Shown piece after piece: positions 27,001 through 40,568 of a DNA stretch of 64,000 nucleotides. This stretch comes from Hofstenia miamia. Lineage: Eukaryota; Xenacoelomorpha; Acoela. Both the position numbers and the translations under genes were made by a program. Location of the stretch: contig SCFE01000081.1 in NCBI GenBank assembly GCA_004352715.1, forward strand, positions 1,634,537-1,698,536, given 5' to 3'. The notes below the pieces were generated by a model, which was not told the origin of the DNA, did not search any database, and saw only the letters and a list, made by a program, of their open reading frames with translations. Positions within the stretch are counted from its first letter, which is position 1; every line of letters begins with the position of its first letter.

Positions 27001-30000
27001 TAAGATGTTGCATTGGCGCCACCAAAAGGTCTGTAAGTTTTAACCTTTTGCAGCGGTGATCTTTTTCACACCACTAAAATATATAATAGTAAATTGTCAA
27101 TCTAAGAAATAGACTCCACTTCTAATGTATTTGATTATTAAAGCAAATTTAATAAAAACAGCATTTTTCTATGATATACACAATAAAATCTACTTCCTCA
27201 AAAAATTATTATTTTACTGTTATCAACTTTGACTCAAGTGCATTTTTCGTTAATTGTATTTCAAATTGAGTATATTGGCCATTAAACAAAGATACACGTA
27301 AACTAAGGTGTTACTTGCAAGTTTTTTATATGTAGTTTCAAGGTATTTCCCGACTTTTCATTTTGTTAGAAACTATATTATTAAAAATCCTATAGTGGTC
27401 TTCCCTAATGATCAAGACTTTGATACCTAAGTTGAAAAATCGCTTAGTGAGAGCTTTTCAGAAAATAAGCCTATGCAAACATGTCAATTTCTAATTAAAT
27501 ATTTAAATTCAATGTTAAGCTTTATAACGTTTTGGAATGACATCAATCATTCACAAGTCAATAGATCAATTTTCAGGCCTCTTTCGGTCAATAGCCACTT
27601 GCTCTAGTTATGATACATTGTGTTTTATGGCACCATATAATCATCCGAAAATTGGCCTTTACTACTTCTAAGTTTTCCCAATTTTGAGCTTCTTCTGTCT
27701 TATTGCAGTATTTTCTGTTCTAAGGTTATGCGTAAAATAGCTGCAAATCTTGTAATAGCAGGAACATAGTACTTTCTGCGAAAACGAAAATCGAAACCAG
27801 TTATAATAGGTAATCTCAGGAACATCTTTCTCAATGCAAATAATTAAAATATCTCCAAGTTGTCTATTAGTTGTGCTTAAAAGAAAAAAACAGGAATTGA
27901 AATTGTTTTTGTAAAAAATTTCCTTTCGATTGTGAAGGGTAGCAAATATATTTCTGCTATTCTTCTAAAAAAATTGGGTAAATGCTGGGTTCAAATTAGA
28001 TATTGACCAACATTTCTTACTGAAGCTTTAATTGGAGCAATAATTTCGAGCTAATTTCCATTTGCATATGTGCTTTTTCAATCCAAAGTGAAAGCCAATG
28101 GAAAGCCACTGGTGTATTTAAGAACTGACACACAGTAAGAATGTTCCTTGTCTTCAAATCATGTAAAGTATACGCATTATGGAATTCTGTTTTTGCTGTA
28201 AAATCTTGGAATTCTATTACAGAGCCATGCACCATCATAGGATTTATTGCAAAAAATATTTCTTCCTTAAGGAAATGATACCTTTTATTTTTCAACTCGG
28301 AAAGAGCCGTTTTCATTGGAAAATACAATTGAAATTTTTCCAGAGTTAATATTTTGCAAAAAGTGTCTAACTTAAATAGTGATTACTCGTAGAATCCCAG
28401 ATATTATACAAGAAAAGATAAAAATGTTTTAATGTGGTATTCTTGCAGTCAAGAAAAATAAGAATGCAAAATAAACGTATAGCATTTTCAAATTTTGATA
28501 TTTCTATTGAAAAAAAAATTAAACATCTTAACAAGTGCCATCTAGCGACACCCAAGAATTATTACATAACAATTAATTTTTAGGAGCGATATTATAAATT
28601 ACATCATTGTTGCAGATAACTCTAAAATTCAAGAAATATAAAAATATTTAACAGGTTTCCCATAAATTATCTTCTCATCAAGAAAAATTTAAACTCATAA
28701 TGGTGGATTGCATAAATCACCTCTAAAAAATATATAATCAAAATTTCCTGAGGCTAATAGGTGAGAACAATGCGTTAATTATTTTTGTAGGCGTCTAAAA
28801 CTATTTTCTTTTCTCAATCGTATATTATTAGACGTGAAATCGCATTGAAGATAGATAGCAATATTTCCTTTGAACTCAAAGAGAATTTCAGAATTCATTT
28901 GCTTCAACGCCATTCCTTTAATTGCTGATAAATTCTTAAAATGGAATTTAACTATGTAAATTAGTGAACGAAAATATTATATTACTTCTCAAGAAAATCG
29001 TCAAGTCCCAGAGGTTTTCACTCCACATTAGTGCTTTGTCATGATGGACGTGATCACGGCTGTGCTTTGTTAATTTTGGCCAAAACATGTGTATAGATTT
29101 GGAAAAACTGGTGATAAATTGACATAAATAGTAACTCTATAATAATGAATCTGTTTGTGCTATAACACAATTAGAGAAAAAACTGGCATTTATAATAGAG
29201 GTGAATTCAAATAAGTTTCAAACCTGAGTTGCTTCAGTATCAAATCTGATCTAGTTTAAACTTGTTTAATCTTAATGTTAATATAGAAAAGGATGTTGTG
29301 AGGATAACATCATCTTCTTCTCAAATTATATTACCCATTTCCCTTTACACTCTATATAAAACCTAGTCAGGAAAGTATAGTAACATCTTGATATAATTTT
29401 GGATGTTCATGATGGAAATACCAACTGTAATACTATTACAATTAAAAGAAAAGAGGAAATAAATCTTTCATTAATTAAGCAAGTTGACTACCATTAGCAG
29501 AAAGCTATATGCCGTTGATGTTGGATAGGTAGAACACAGTAATGTTATACTGTCCCCTGTCTATTATTTTTGTTGCTTTGCACCAGCCGATGACACATGT
29601 AACAACTGTAGTGAAGGAAAGCAGTAAAGTGAAATATTGAGATCAAACTATACTGAATTTGCTAGATATTTCCATTTAATAAAACTAGAATGATATCAAA
29701 TTTGTCAAACAATATGGATAGCTTGAATGATTCTAATCATGTTTTGATCTGAACCTGATATATAATCATGTTGTGATCTGAACCTGATATATAATAGAGG
29801 TGCAGACCCCATAAGGTTGGCGGCGGTGGCTACAGAATTGGATTAGACTATATTATATTCCATGTAAAAACCCTATAGGGCCAATAGCCCTGTAAAAATC
29901 TTATATGATGCAAGCAGTATTGTGAAACTATCGATCTGTAAAAAGGTTCATCATGCGCATACAGGCATCTGATTAATAAGACATGACCCAATCAATGCTA

Positions 30001-33000
30001 AACGTCATTACCATATCAAAGACAATAAATGCGGCTTCCTTTTCATGACATATTCCATATGTCTTGGTATAGTTTTAGTTATCAATCGTCTCAGCCGTCA
30101 ACATTTTCCGGCGGTTGGCTGATCTAAAATATATTGGCCGTGGAGGCTCAGCCGGCTGGCGCCCAGCTCTAACATATAATGGGTGTTTGTTAATCATTAA
30201 TTAATGATAAATACATAAGGTTAATATCTAATGCTAAAAGGACAAAATTTAAGTGGTTTTCTACTTTATTAACTTTAGAAAGTTTTTTCCAGGAAATGGT
30301 TGAAAGTGAGGTTATGCTTACTCTGACAAATTCAATCCAAGTATCGTAATCTCGGAGTTTGTCCATGTAGTTGAGTGCGTTCGAGTAGTTCATACAGTAT
30401 CGCTGATATGAAGGACAAATGTGAGAAGGAAACTAAAAAATATTACTTTTGAATTAATATGAAACACTCACTCTCTGAAAAACACGAGTGATTCCGTCCG
30501 TGCTACCGAAGATTGGCGTTGCGCGGAATATATGATGATGCATCTCTGAAGTAAACAACGAGGTCATCTAAAACAATGGCAGTCACAATACACCTCAACC
30601 TAAAATTCGAGGCAATTTTTTATCATTTGCATTACTTTTTCTAAATATCATGCAGTATAATTATGAAATTTTTAAAGAATTGTCCACAGTGTCACAATTG
30701 ATCTTAAAATTGAGATTTAGGGCGTAATTGTAAAATAGAATCCTATTAATATATTGATAAATATAAACATCCAAATTTTCAGATAAATGTATGAAATATG
30801 TGGTTGGAACAATACTTTGAATTGTACTAACAATTGCAGACAACTAATCAATCAAAATTCGCATCTTAGCTACGATGCTTAGTTTTCCAAATATACAATT
30901 CTTTTCGCTGATATCATTTCGATGTCCTAGAGTACCAATTTATGAAATGCATAATAAGGTATATCTCGAGGCGTACTTGGGTTATAATCCGAATCGGATT
31001 GGGTCAGGTTCTTTTTCAGCTTTGGAAAGAATGAAAATCGAGTTTATTTTTAACTTTACTACGCATGCCATATTATAATGTACCTATAAGCGATCAAATC
31101 AAAGTTAAATATTTTTATTTGATTTATAACGATGAATCAAAAGGGTTTAACCCCCGGCGGACTAAGGTGGTGATTTTTACCACCCCATGTAATTGTTTTG
31201 CAATAATCACATAATAAACACGACTTTCTGTATTAGGGTTCGTGACTTTTACTTTCTGGATGTTAATGAAATATTTACATTGTGAAATCATGACTCTGAA
31301 GTTTATTTGGAACGCAGACTGATGATGATGAATGAAAGTGTGTAGGACTGAAATTTTCAACCTCGTCAGAGGAGTGATTTACTTCGATAAGGAAATAGAC
31401 ATATTAAGCAAAATAATTTTTTCTTTTCTTGTTGGTTAGCTCAAACATGCGCACACAGCATTGTTCACAAATAATGCACGCGCCCTCATTGAACACTGTT
31501 GAGACCAAGTGAATGGAACTTACTTCATCAACATCACAGGCGCACCCGGCGACATTTGAGATCGAATGTGAGTGAAATTTACTTTATCTGTTGAATAAAG
31601 TAATAACATGGCCAATAGTTTCATCAGTGTGTTTGCGATGCTTCACGTCCGCGACGAGCTGCTGCTGTAAGAGCAGTTTTAAATATTTTGGCGCTTGATG
31701 AATCATCAAATTCTGAATCTGCCTCTGAGATATCTAACTTTGATAACGAGGTCGAGGCAGCTGATATCGAAGTCATCGATGATGAACAGCTATCTACTGA
31801 CGAGGAAGATGATCAAGACGTCCAACAAACACGCATTACCGACAAGAATGTAATGTTTTGAAACATCAAGCAAGTGTGCAAGCTGGAAGGAGAAATGGGG
31901 CTAATGTGATCCATTAATCTTCTGGCAAAATGCGTTTTGCGTTCAAGGACAATATTATGCAAACTCAACCAATCTTCTTTCCTGAAGAGCTCCTTCAAAA
32001 ATTGTAGATTACCCAAATGGTTACGCTTTTGCCATTCACCCTAAAGTGCAGTTTGATCTCATCTCATTCAAGGCATTAATTTCTCTACTTTATTGGCGTG
32101 GTGCGAATCATGATCAAGCTATGCCAACTGACGATTTCAGGTCTCATGATGGGTCACCGTTTTATTCTTCTCTAATGAGTCGTGCAAAATTCAAACATTT
32201 GTTACGATACTTGCGTTTTGATGATAAAAACACCCGTAAGCATTGTATTGTGACAGATACATTCGCCGCCAGGTGAGAAATATGGCATGAGTGGAATGAT
32301 CGATTTCCTCAATATTTCAATGCAAGTTATTGCACTACTGTTGACGACCAACTTGTTCCATCCCGCTCTCGATCACCACGCAGAGTATATAATCCGTCGG
32401 AACCCGGAAAATATGGTGAGTCTATCCGATCGTGTACCGATACGCAGCATCGGTATATGGTACGGGGTAATCCGTGGACCAGAAGGCCAACTGATCAATC
32501 AGCACGAAAAAGCCACATAGCAAACAAAAAGGCCAATGCGCTGGTTGTTGACCTTGTAAAGCCGTTCTATGGTACCAGTAGAAATGTAACTTTTGTTGAA
32601 GCGAATGATGTACGTGGAAACGATGATATCAAACAGGCGTGACATATCACCAATTTTGCATGAGCGGTAAGCACCGGGACAATCCGAATTTATTTTTAAT
32701 AGAGATGACAACGTTACATTTGTTATCTAACAAACTGCGCCATCCAAAAAGCATATATGCTTTCTACAATGCATCACAAGAAAGAGATTCATCCCGAAAA
32801 CGAAGCCAAGACCGAAATTCAGTTTGAATATAATCGATCAGATCGCGAAGAAATACAGCAAAAGATTCGGAACTCAACGATGGTCTTTCTTCAATTTTCA
32901 AAATATGCTGGACATCAGTGAGATAAACACTGAGACAATTTTGAACATCACCCATCCCGATTGGACAACTGAACGAATCATCGCCGTCGTCTGTTCCTGT

Positions 33001-34387
33001 TGCAACTTACCGCGAATTCTCCTTGCCACTGATCTTTAGAAGACTGCTAACCCGTCAAGTCTGCATGTTACTGTTATGCAGCAAAAGAGGCGCATCGCAG
33101 GTCAGAAGCTTTCACCGCAGATCCAACTTGACCAAGTCCTCGGGACAACTGTACGTTGTGAAAAATGCAGGGAACAAGGAAAATCAGGACGGCAGGTGAA
33201 CAAACTAGCAAAATGTGTTATAATTGTGCAGTTCTCTGCTGTAGATCTCAAATCCTGGCTATTTGCAATGACTGCACCTAGTGTTCGTATTGCTCTATTA
33301 CTATGATTCATAATGTTCATTTTTCTATTTTGATGATATAACCACATATTGTTTACCAAAAAATATTGTTATAGTTTGAAAAAGCAATTATTGCTTGACC
33401 AATTTCCTCCATATAGTTGTCAAAGAACTGTACATGAAATCTGTAAATTTTCGAAGATGGTTAAAATCACCACCTTTGGCCCACCTAAAGTGGTCCAGAG
33501 CTTGGCCCACCGAGGGTTAAGTTTACTATATTTTGATGTAATGTTCTGAGTAGGCTTAATTTTCAAAAAATATACGTTCGTGACCAAAATCTATTCATGT
33601 TACTTTTTCTTTAAGGTGAGTTGCTTTCGGATCCAAAGTAATGATTCTATACAACTTCAAGTTAAAGTCGGATTTTAAAATTTCAACCCAATTTAACCTC
33701 TTGATATATGTAGAACACAACCCACTTGCACTTNAGCATTGCTTTAATTTTGTTCTAATTTTTGGCCTGTTTTCGCGTAATTGTTCTCACAAAATTTTTC
33801 CATAAAAATGTGTACTCATTCATAAAAATTCGATTCATTTATAGCGGGTAATAACATTTTTAGGCGTATCGAATCTATTAGTACAAAATATAAACAGGAT
33901 TACAAAAAGCTGCAGGGCATAAAAATGAATCAAGGATGTCTCCCAGTAAATTCATATTAAGTTCATACTGAATTTGCATTTCTGCAAGTCTTAATGCTGT
34001 TTTAATAATAAAATTATATTCGGATCATAAAAACTCGCAGACAATGCAGCATATAAAAATAATCAATTAACGTAACAAGAATATTAAAATAACCTCCATT
34101 GACAAAACTAATCATTTATGAAATTAATTNATTTTAAAATTTCAACCCAATTTAACCTCTTGATATATGTAGAACACAACCCACTTGCACTTTTATAAGA
34201 ACCATGACCACTCTACTCAGCATGGGGTATTTTATCAGTTAAGCTAAATTATTATTTTGTTTTTATTTTTTAACAATGTTCAGTATTCTTTTAAAAATTA
34301 GAAAATTGTCACAAGAAGTGATGCTTTTGGTATATATGTACATTCTTTCGGATCAATAAATATTAAAACATGAATGAAAAACATTAC

Positions 34388-34450
<63 letters not shown>

Positions 34451-37400
34451 NGCTGTTTTAATAATAAAGTTATATTCGGATCATAAAAACTCGCAGACAA
34501 TGCAGCATATAAAAATAATCAATTAACGTAACAAGAATATTAAAATAACCTCCATTGACAAAACTAATCATTTATGAAATTAATTTTAATATTTTTAGCT
34601 TTCCTAATGGGTGGGATATTAATAATTCTGTAAGATAATTGCCATTTAATAAATTCGTATTAATATTCTGAAAACGTATTGGAAAGGATTGCTAAAATAC
34701 ATTGGAGGCTTAAATGTAGTGTATAAATATGGCTAATATTCAGCTCAGTGATACACATAAAATTCAATACTGGAAAATAAATTATTTCAAGCGAAGATAT
34801 AAAAGCCGCTGTTTAATGGGCATGCATTTAATTAAAGTCGTCTTTCATCAATAGATGTTATATATTACCGCGAACAGTGAGGAATTATTCCAACTTTTAT
34901 GAAAAACTTTCTTTAAAATTGTGAGGCAAAGTGATTTAAGAGAAATGATTCAGCGATGTTAATAATGGAATTTAAAAAATAGTTAAGGCAACACTTTTGC
35001 CTTCTAAATTGTTTCAAATTGCAATACGCAAGCTTCCTCTGACAAATTAATTTTATATTGAGATACTAACATAACTACTTGATTTGTGAAACTTTCTTGT
35101 TAATGTTTGATATTCAAATTGTATAAGCAAATTTTAACCCATAAAATGAATTTCATAAAGAACCTATTCTGGTTGAAGATTAACTAAGTCTCATACTATA
35201 TAAACATTGACATCACTTTCAAATTTTTATTCAACAAAGACTTCATAATTCTTCAGTCAGAAAAATACTTTTCCGATGTCATTGAGATCCTCTATTGTTT
35301 ACAAATATAACTTAATGTATTCACATCTAAACAAGGATTAAGGAAAATTTTAAAGGCCACTTAAGATCTGAAATATTTCTTCATTGCTGAAGCAATTATG
35401 CTAAGACTATTATATTACTATCACTAATGAAGCTACAATTATATAGCGAAGTATGTTTGCTCTTAAATATTTTTTGTATGGATATATATATATATTGTGA
35501 CATCAGTAGAGTGCACGGAGGTGCGCGAACGTTAGAACGAACACTAACTAATTCTCTATTAACAATTGTTTCAATGGTTTATATACAATTATTCTTATTA
35601 CAATATTAACAAATGTCTGGTTACACCAGTAGACATAGCAAATACGAAAACACCGAGGCTACTTTGACAGGGTTTTGAAGTGTTTTCATGTGTACAACTG
35701 GCGCACGAGTGTATTTTGTACAGTTTATATATTATTCAGAAGATTATGAATGTTGGCTATTTCAATATTAGGTGATGTGCTGGAACATGCACTCTTTGTC
35801 TGTTTTTTAAACTATTTGGGGCAACTTTGTTATTTATTATCTGTTAACAAGAATCACATTAGGGACAGTGTGGGGCTTCTTTGATGAAAAATTGCCTTTT
35901 AGAAAGGAATGTCAACCCTTGCAACAAAAGGTAGAGCAACACAAAAGTAATAGGAAAAAAAGTATACCGTTGCACATTAAATTTCAATACTTGCAACACA
36001 AAATAAAGAAACATAATAGCAAAAAATTATTCGGTTCCACAATCCACATTACATTTCATGCCAAATCAGAACCTGCAAGCTCTGGCACGACCACTAACTC
36101 TGAATCGAACTCGGGATCACAATTTTCTCAATATCATCCACCGAAACCTTGTAATCAGAGTTATCCTCGTGTAACACAAGCGAATCATTTGACGGATATT
36201 TCATTGTGTAAAACTGAATTGTAATGTCAAACTCTTTGGAACAAAAAATTATTTTAGCCAGATTGCATGCGGGTGATCCACTTTTTCATGGCAACATGTC
36301 ACAATAAAATCACTTTCATTCAGCTCTTTTAGAGTAACAGGCTGGGTGGTTGTATGATACTTTGTTATATGTCGGTATCACTACTGGTACTAGCATACTC
36401 AGCACATCCTAGGCTTGGTTCTTGCTTCACTTCAAAATCGGCAAAAGTTTTTCTGCTGTCATTCGTCTTCCACGTTTGCGTTTGGATTGGCCAGCCGGAC
36501 AAGCATCATTTTGTAAAAAATCATAAATCGCCTCGTTTAAAACCAGCTGTTCTAGTGTAGTGCTAAGTGAAACCAATTTATAGACATCCAACGACTAATG
36601 GATATGCGTTGTGTTCGGAAGAAAAAATACAAAAGAAATATCCCAGTAAACATAGAACTGTCGAAACGACGTCGCTGAACGACATAATAACGCCACTAAA
36701 ACGACATTACAAAACAACGTCTTTTCACAATAAAATTACTAACTATCAATAAAAAATGCAGTTTTTAAAAAATTTATCTTCAAATTGTCATAATACTAAA
36801 ATTATTCTTATTTTTAAATATTTTTTGCTAGACAAAATTATACACCGCCACTAATCCGCACTATAAACGCCATTCAAACAATTCAACGCCTATTAAACGC
36901 CAATACACCACAAAAACGACGTCGTTACAGCAGTTTTATGTTTACTGGGATCGTATTTTTCACAAGCACCAACAACCTCCTCAGACATATGCGAGCCCGA
37001 ATTATCACCTATCAGTATTGTTCTGCCAGGCCTTATAATAGTCTAGGGTAAAAATATCTTAAAAAAAAATACCTCAAAGTTTCGCATATCAAACCATGCT
37101 GATTCGGTATAATCGAATATCATTCCTTGAGGTCCACCACCACACCGGTTTTCGTAGATGTTTACAGATTTAAATACAAGCATCTGACCAGCCGCTATAC
37201 ATTAAAGAAAAACAGTGCTTAGAATGTTCGATTTTATGCTTGAATCGATGTGTTCCACGCTTGCTAATAACAGACAGCCTACCGGGATCATTCCGTAAAC
37301 TCGTCTCGTCATAATTGCAAATGTTGCCTTCTGGTACGCCTTCGCTTACTTTTTGAAAATGATAAAAAAAGAATGAATAAGCTCTGTTTAATTCTGCACT

Positions 37401-37578
37401 TGCAGCTTCAACATTATCAGCTAATCTTTGAACAAGCTTATGACGCTTCATCCAATTTAGTGTCCAATCAGTGCCTGGCGCATTACTTCGGAATGCATCA
37501 ACAAAGGTTTTCAGATATTATCAAAGTAGCCCCAACAATTATCAAAGTTACCCCGTGTTATCAAAATAGCCCGGTTTA

Positions 37579-37609
<31 letters not shown>

Positions 37610-37731
37610 NNNNNNNNNNNNNNNNNNNNNNNNNNNNNNNNNNNNNNNNNNNNNNNNNNNNNNNNNNNNNNNNNNNNNNNNNNNNNNNNNNNNNNNNNNN
37701 NNNNNNNNNNNNNNNNNNNNNNNNNNNNNNN

Positions 37732-37765
<34 letters not shown>

Positions 37766-40517
37766 TTGCCCAAATCAATGGAATGACATAGCATAGCAAT
37801 TACCATTTACATAAAGTGAAAAAAACCTTTGGGAAGTGATAACTGTAGTTTCTGTAATAACAAATACAATAAGTTCATGCATTATGACCTTTTTCATGCA
37901 TTCCTTTTTTATAATTTCATTTAAGAATTCAGAAATAGTGAGTATTTTTAGAGAATAAATTACAAGACACCTTGTATTTTCAAGGCATCAAATGTATGGG
38001 AAGAAAATGCTGAATTCAGGAAAATTACAATGAATAAAAATCATCAAGACTTCAAATTTTGTAAATTTGTATCGAATTTCTTAAGCGGAAAGATGGAGTT
38101 AAATTTATAATTGCGAATATCCATTCACGTAATTAAACCTCCTCCGCAAAATAGTTCCACGGCGCGACAAGTATTTATAATGTCCTTGCTCAAATCAAAC
38201 TCAGCAGGAAATAAATGTGACATATGAAACCAACAACAGAAAACTTTTAATAGAATTTTTCAAAAACAATCAAATATATTTGTGATAATGGGATTATTAC
38301 TGTTCCCGTTGATACTTCTTGGTTAATATAAACAATGATAAACAATAAATGCGGTATAGGCGAAAGTCTAAGCTACTGTCTCAGTGTTAACATCATTTTT
38401 TCAATAATGAGGAATTATGATATTGTACTGTTGTTTTCAATAGGAGTAATAGACAAAGTTTATGCCAATCATTCACTTTTTTGAATACAATAATGTGTTC
38501 TGCGCAAAATTGCAAGTACATTTTTCACAGGTTTTACGTGGATTAAGTATGCCCTATCAAATCAAAGTCACAAAATTCCAACGTTCCATCCACAATGGAT
38601 CCATACGCTCACCAGTTTAGGGAAGCTGATCTCTTCAATTTGGAAATAGGGCTGCAATGCAAAAGTATACTTTCAACCTTAAACCGCCTGGCGTCCATTT
38701 TATAAGGACAAACAGTTTTTCCACATTTGCCAGGAGTTTTCTCCAAATCTATTAGCAAATTAGAAAATTGTTAGGAACATGCTTTAATGCAATGCTGAAA
38801 ACTTTATTTAAAACATATTGCTCAAATTGATGAAAAGATTAACAATTTTTCTTTGAAAATATTTATTAAATTCTCTCCATACCTAATGTTCGTGATTTAT
38901 AAAGAAGCATAGAAGCAACAAAGAACATTAACTGCTTCTTGATATGTGCCAAGATGTCCCAACCCCATTGAGGCATGCCGTGTGCAAAATTAGAGGTCGC
39001 GGGGCCGAGATCTCTAGGCAATTTAAGGTTAAGTAGAACATCCCCATATATTGCAATTTTGGCATAATATTTTAATTGTTATACCAAACATTTAATTAGC
39101 TCTCATGGTGAAATGTGATTGGTACGTACGCATAATATAGTCAAATTTGGTTGCGTGAATATTTTCATTATACATTTATAATACATTTTTGCATAAAAAT
39201 TTGCTATAATAATGAATAAATTTATCTGTTAGCCTTTTTTTGATCAACAATGATACATTGATACGCATAAAACATATTTTCTGATCGATCAATATCCAAT
39301 GGATATACATGGAACAGTTTGATCCATGTCTAGATCGAGATCAATAGCAATTCTCGTTCCTGAGGAGTTTTTTTATTTACATTTAACCTGAGTTGTTCAG
39401 AAGTTGCTTCTTCACTATAATTTGACGGGTATTCTAATCAAAATGTTATTGAATTACACTGTTGGTCGGATTTTGTTTGTATTTGAAGAAAATTGAATTA
39501 GACCTGAACTGAAAGTAAGCTTAAAATACAACCCCATTTGTAACTCTGCTTTACTTCTCAGTTTAAGGGTGATGAAAGCTATCGTAGGTATCAGTCCAAA
39601 TTTTTAGCCAAATGCAAACTAATAATTTTGTAATGCATGCTAACGCATTGCATTATTAGCTTTAACATAGTCCGCATAGTTATATATTAGATAAGCCCGT
39701 CATTAATAAAATAAACAAAATCCTACACATAAAGTCATCATAGAGGACTAATGCATAGGACTATAAGTCTATGTTCGAAATCATATCAGGCATGCCTTAA
39801 ATATAAAAAATTTGAAACTATAAATTCAAGTATTTAATGTTACATTCAACTATTCCTTCTTTAACCACTGCTGTGGTAAGTTCGTCACATTATGATCCAG
39901 CATTGCTCTCTTACAACCAATATTAGCAATTTTCTTTAAAAAAAGAAGGAGTGCGTTGGCCCAAACATCGGTCAATTTGTAAATTATTTTCAGAATGGTA
40001 TTTTTTTAGAAGTAAAGGTTCCATATAATACTACGCTTTCAAGAATTCCTACAGTAAAACATCCATCCCTGTGAAATAAGTAGATGGTGTTCGCCAATTA
40101 AAATATATAAGAAATAAACATTTAATATTTGTCATCAAGAGTATGACGTCATAATTTTTTATAGCTTAAATTCGAGTAATAAGTTTACAGACGAACAGTT
40201 AAATTCGCTAAACAAATATTTTTCTCTGTCGCATTAGTTCACAATTTCATTGCTCGGTGAGCATTTGCAAATTCACTTGAACCATAAATAAATTAGTGGT
40301 GACAGTTTAATCTTTCTATCGTGATTAAACCGTCCAACTTTGTTATAGCATTCAGTAATTTTAAAAAAGAATTTAACACTGTATTTAATTAATATTTCAA
40401 GGCATCGACAATACCAACTTATCAATCCTGCAAAAATTCTTGCTCTTGAAAATATATTTATTTCAATGAAACATGGTCTATTTTTATATATGCAAAATTC
40501 CTTAAACATTAATCGGT

Positions 40518-40568
<51 letters not shown>

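Noticed and set aside
28017-28328. 103-codon minus-strand frame as the missing DH exon
   Set aside because: No DH motif and no acceptor giving the required phase.
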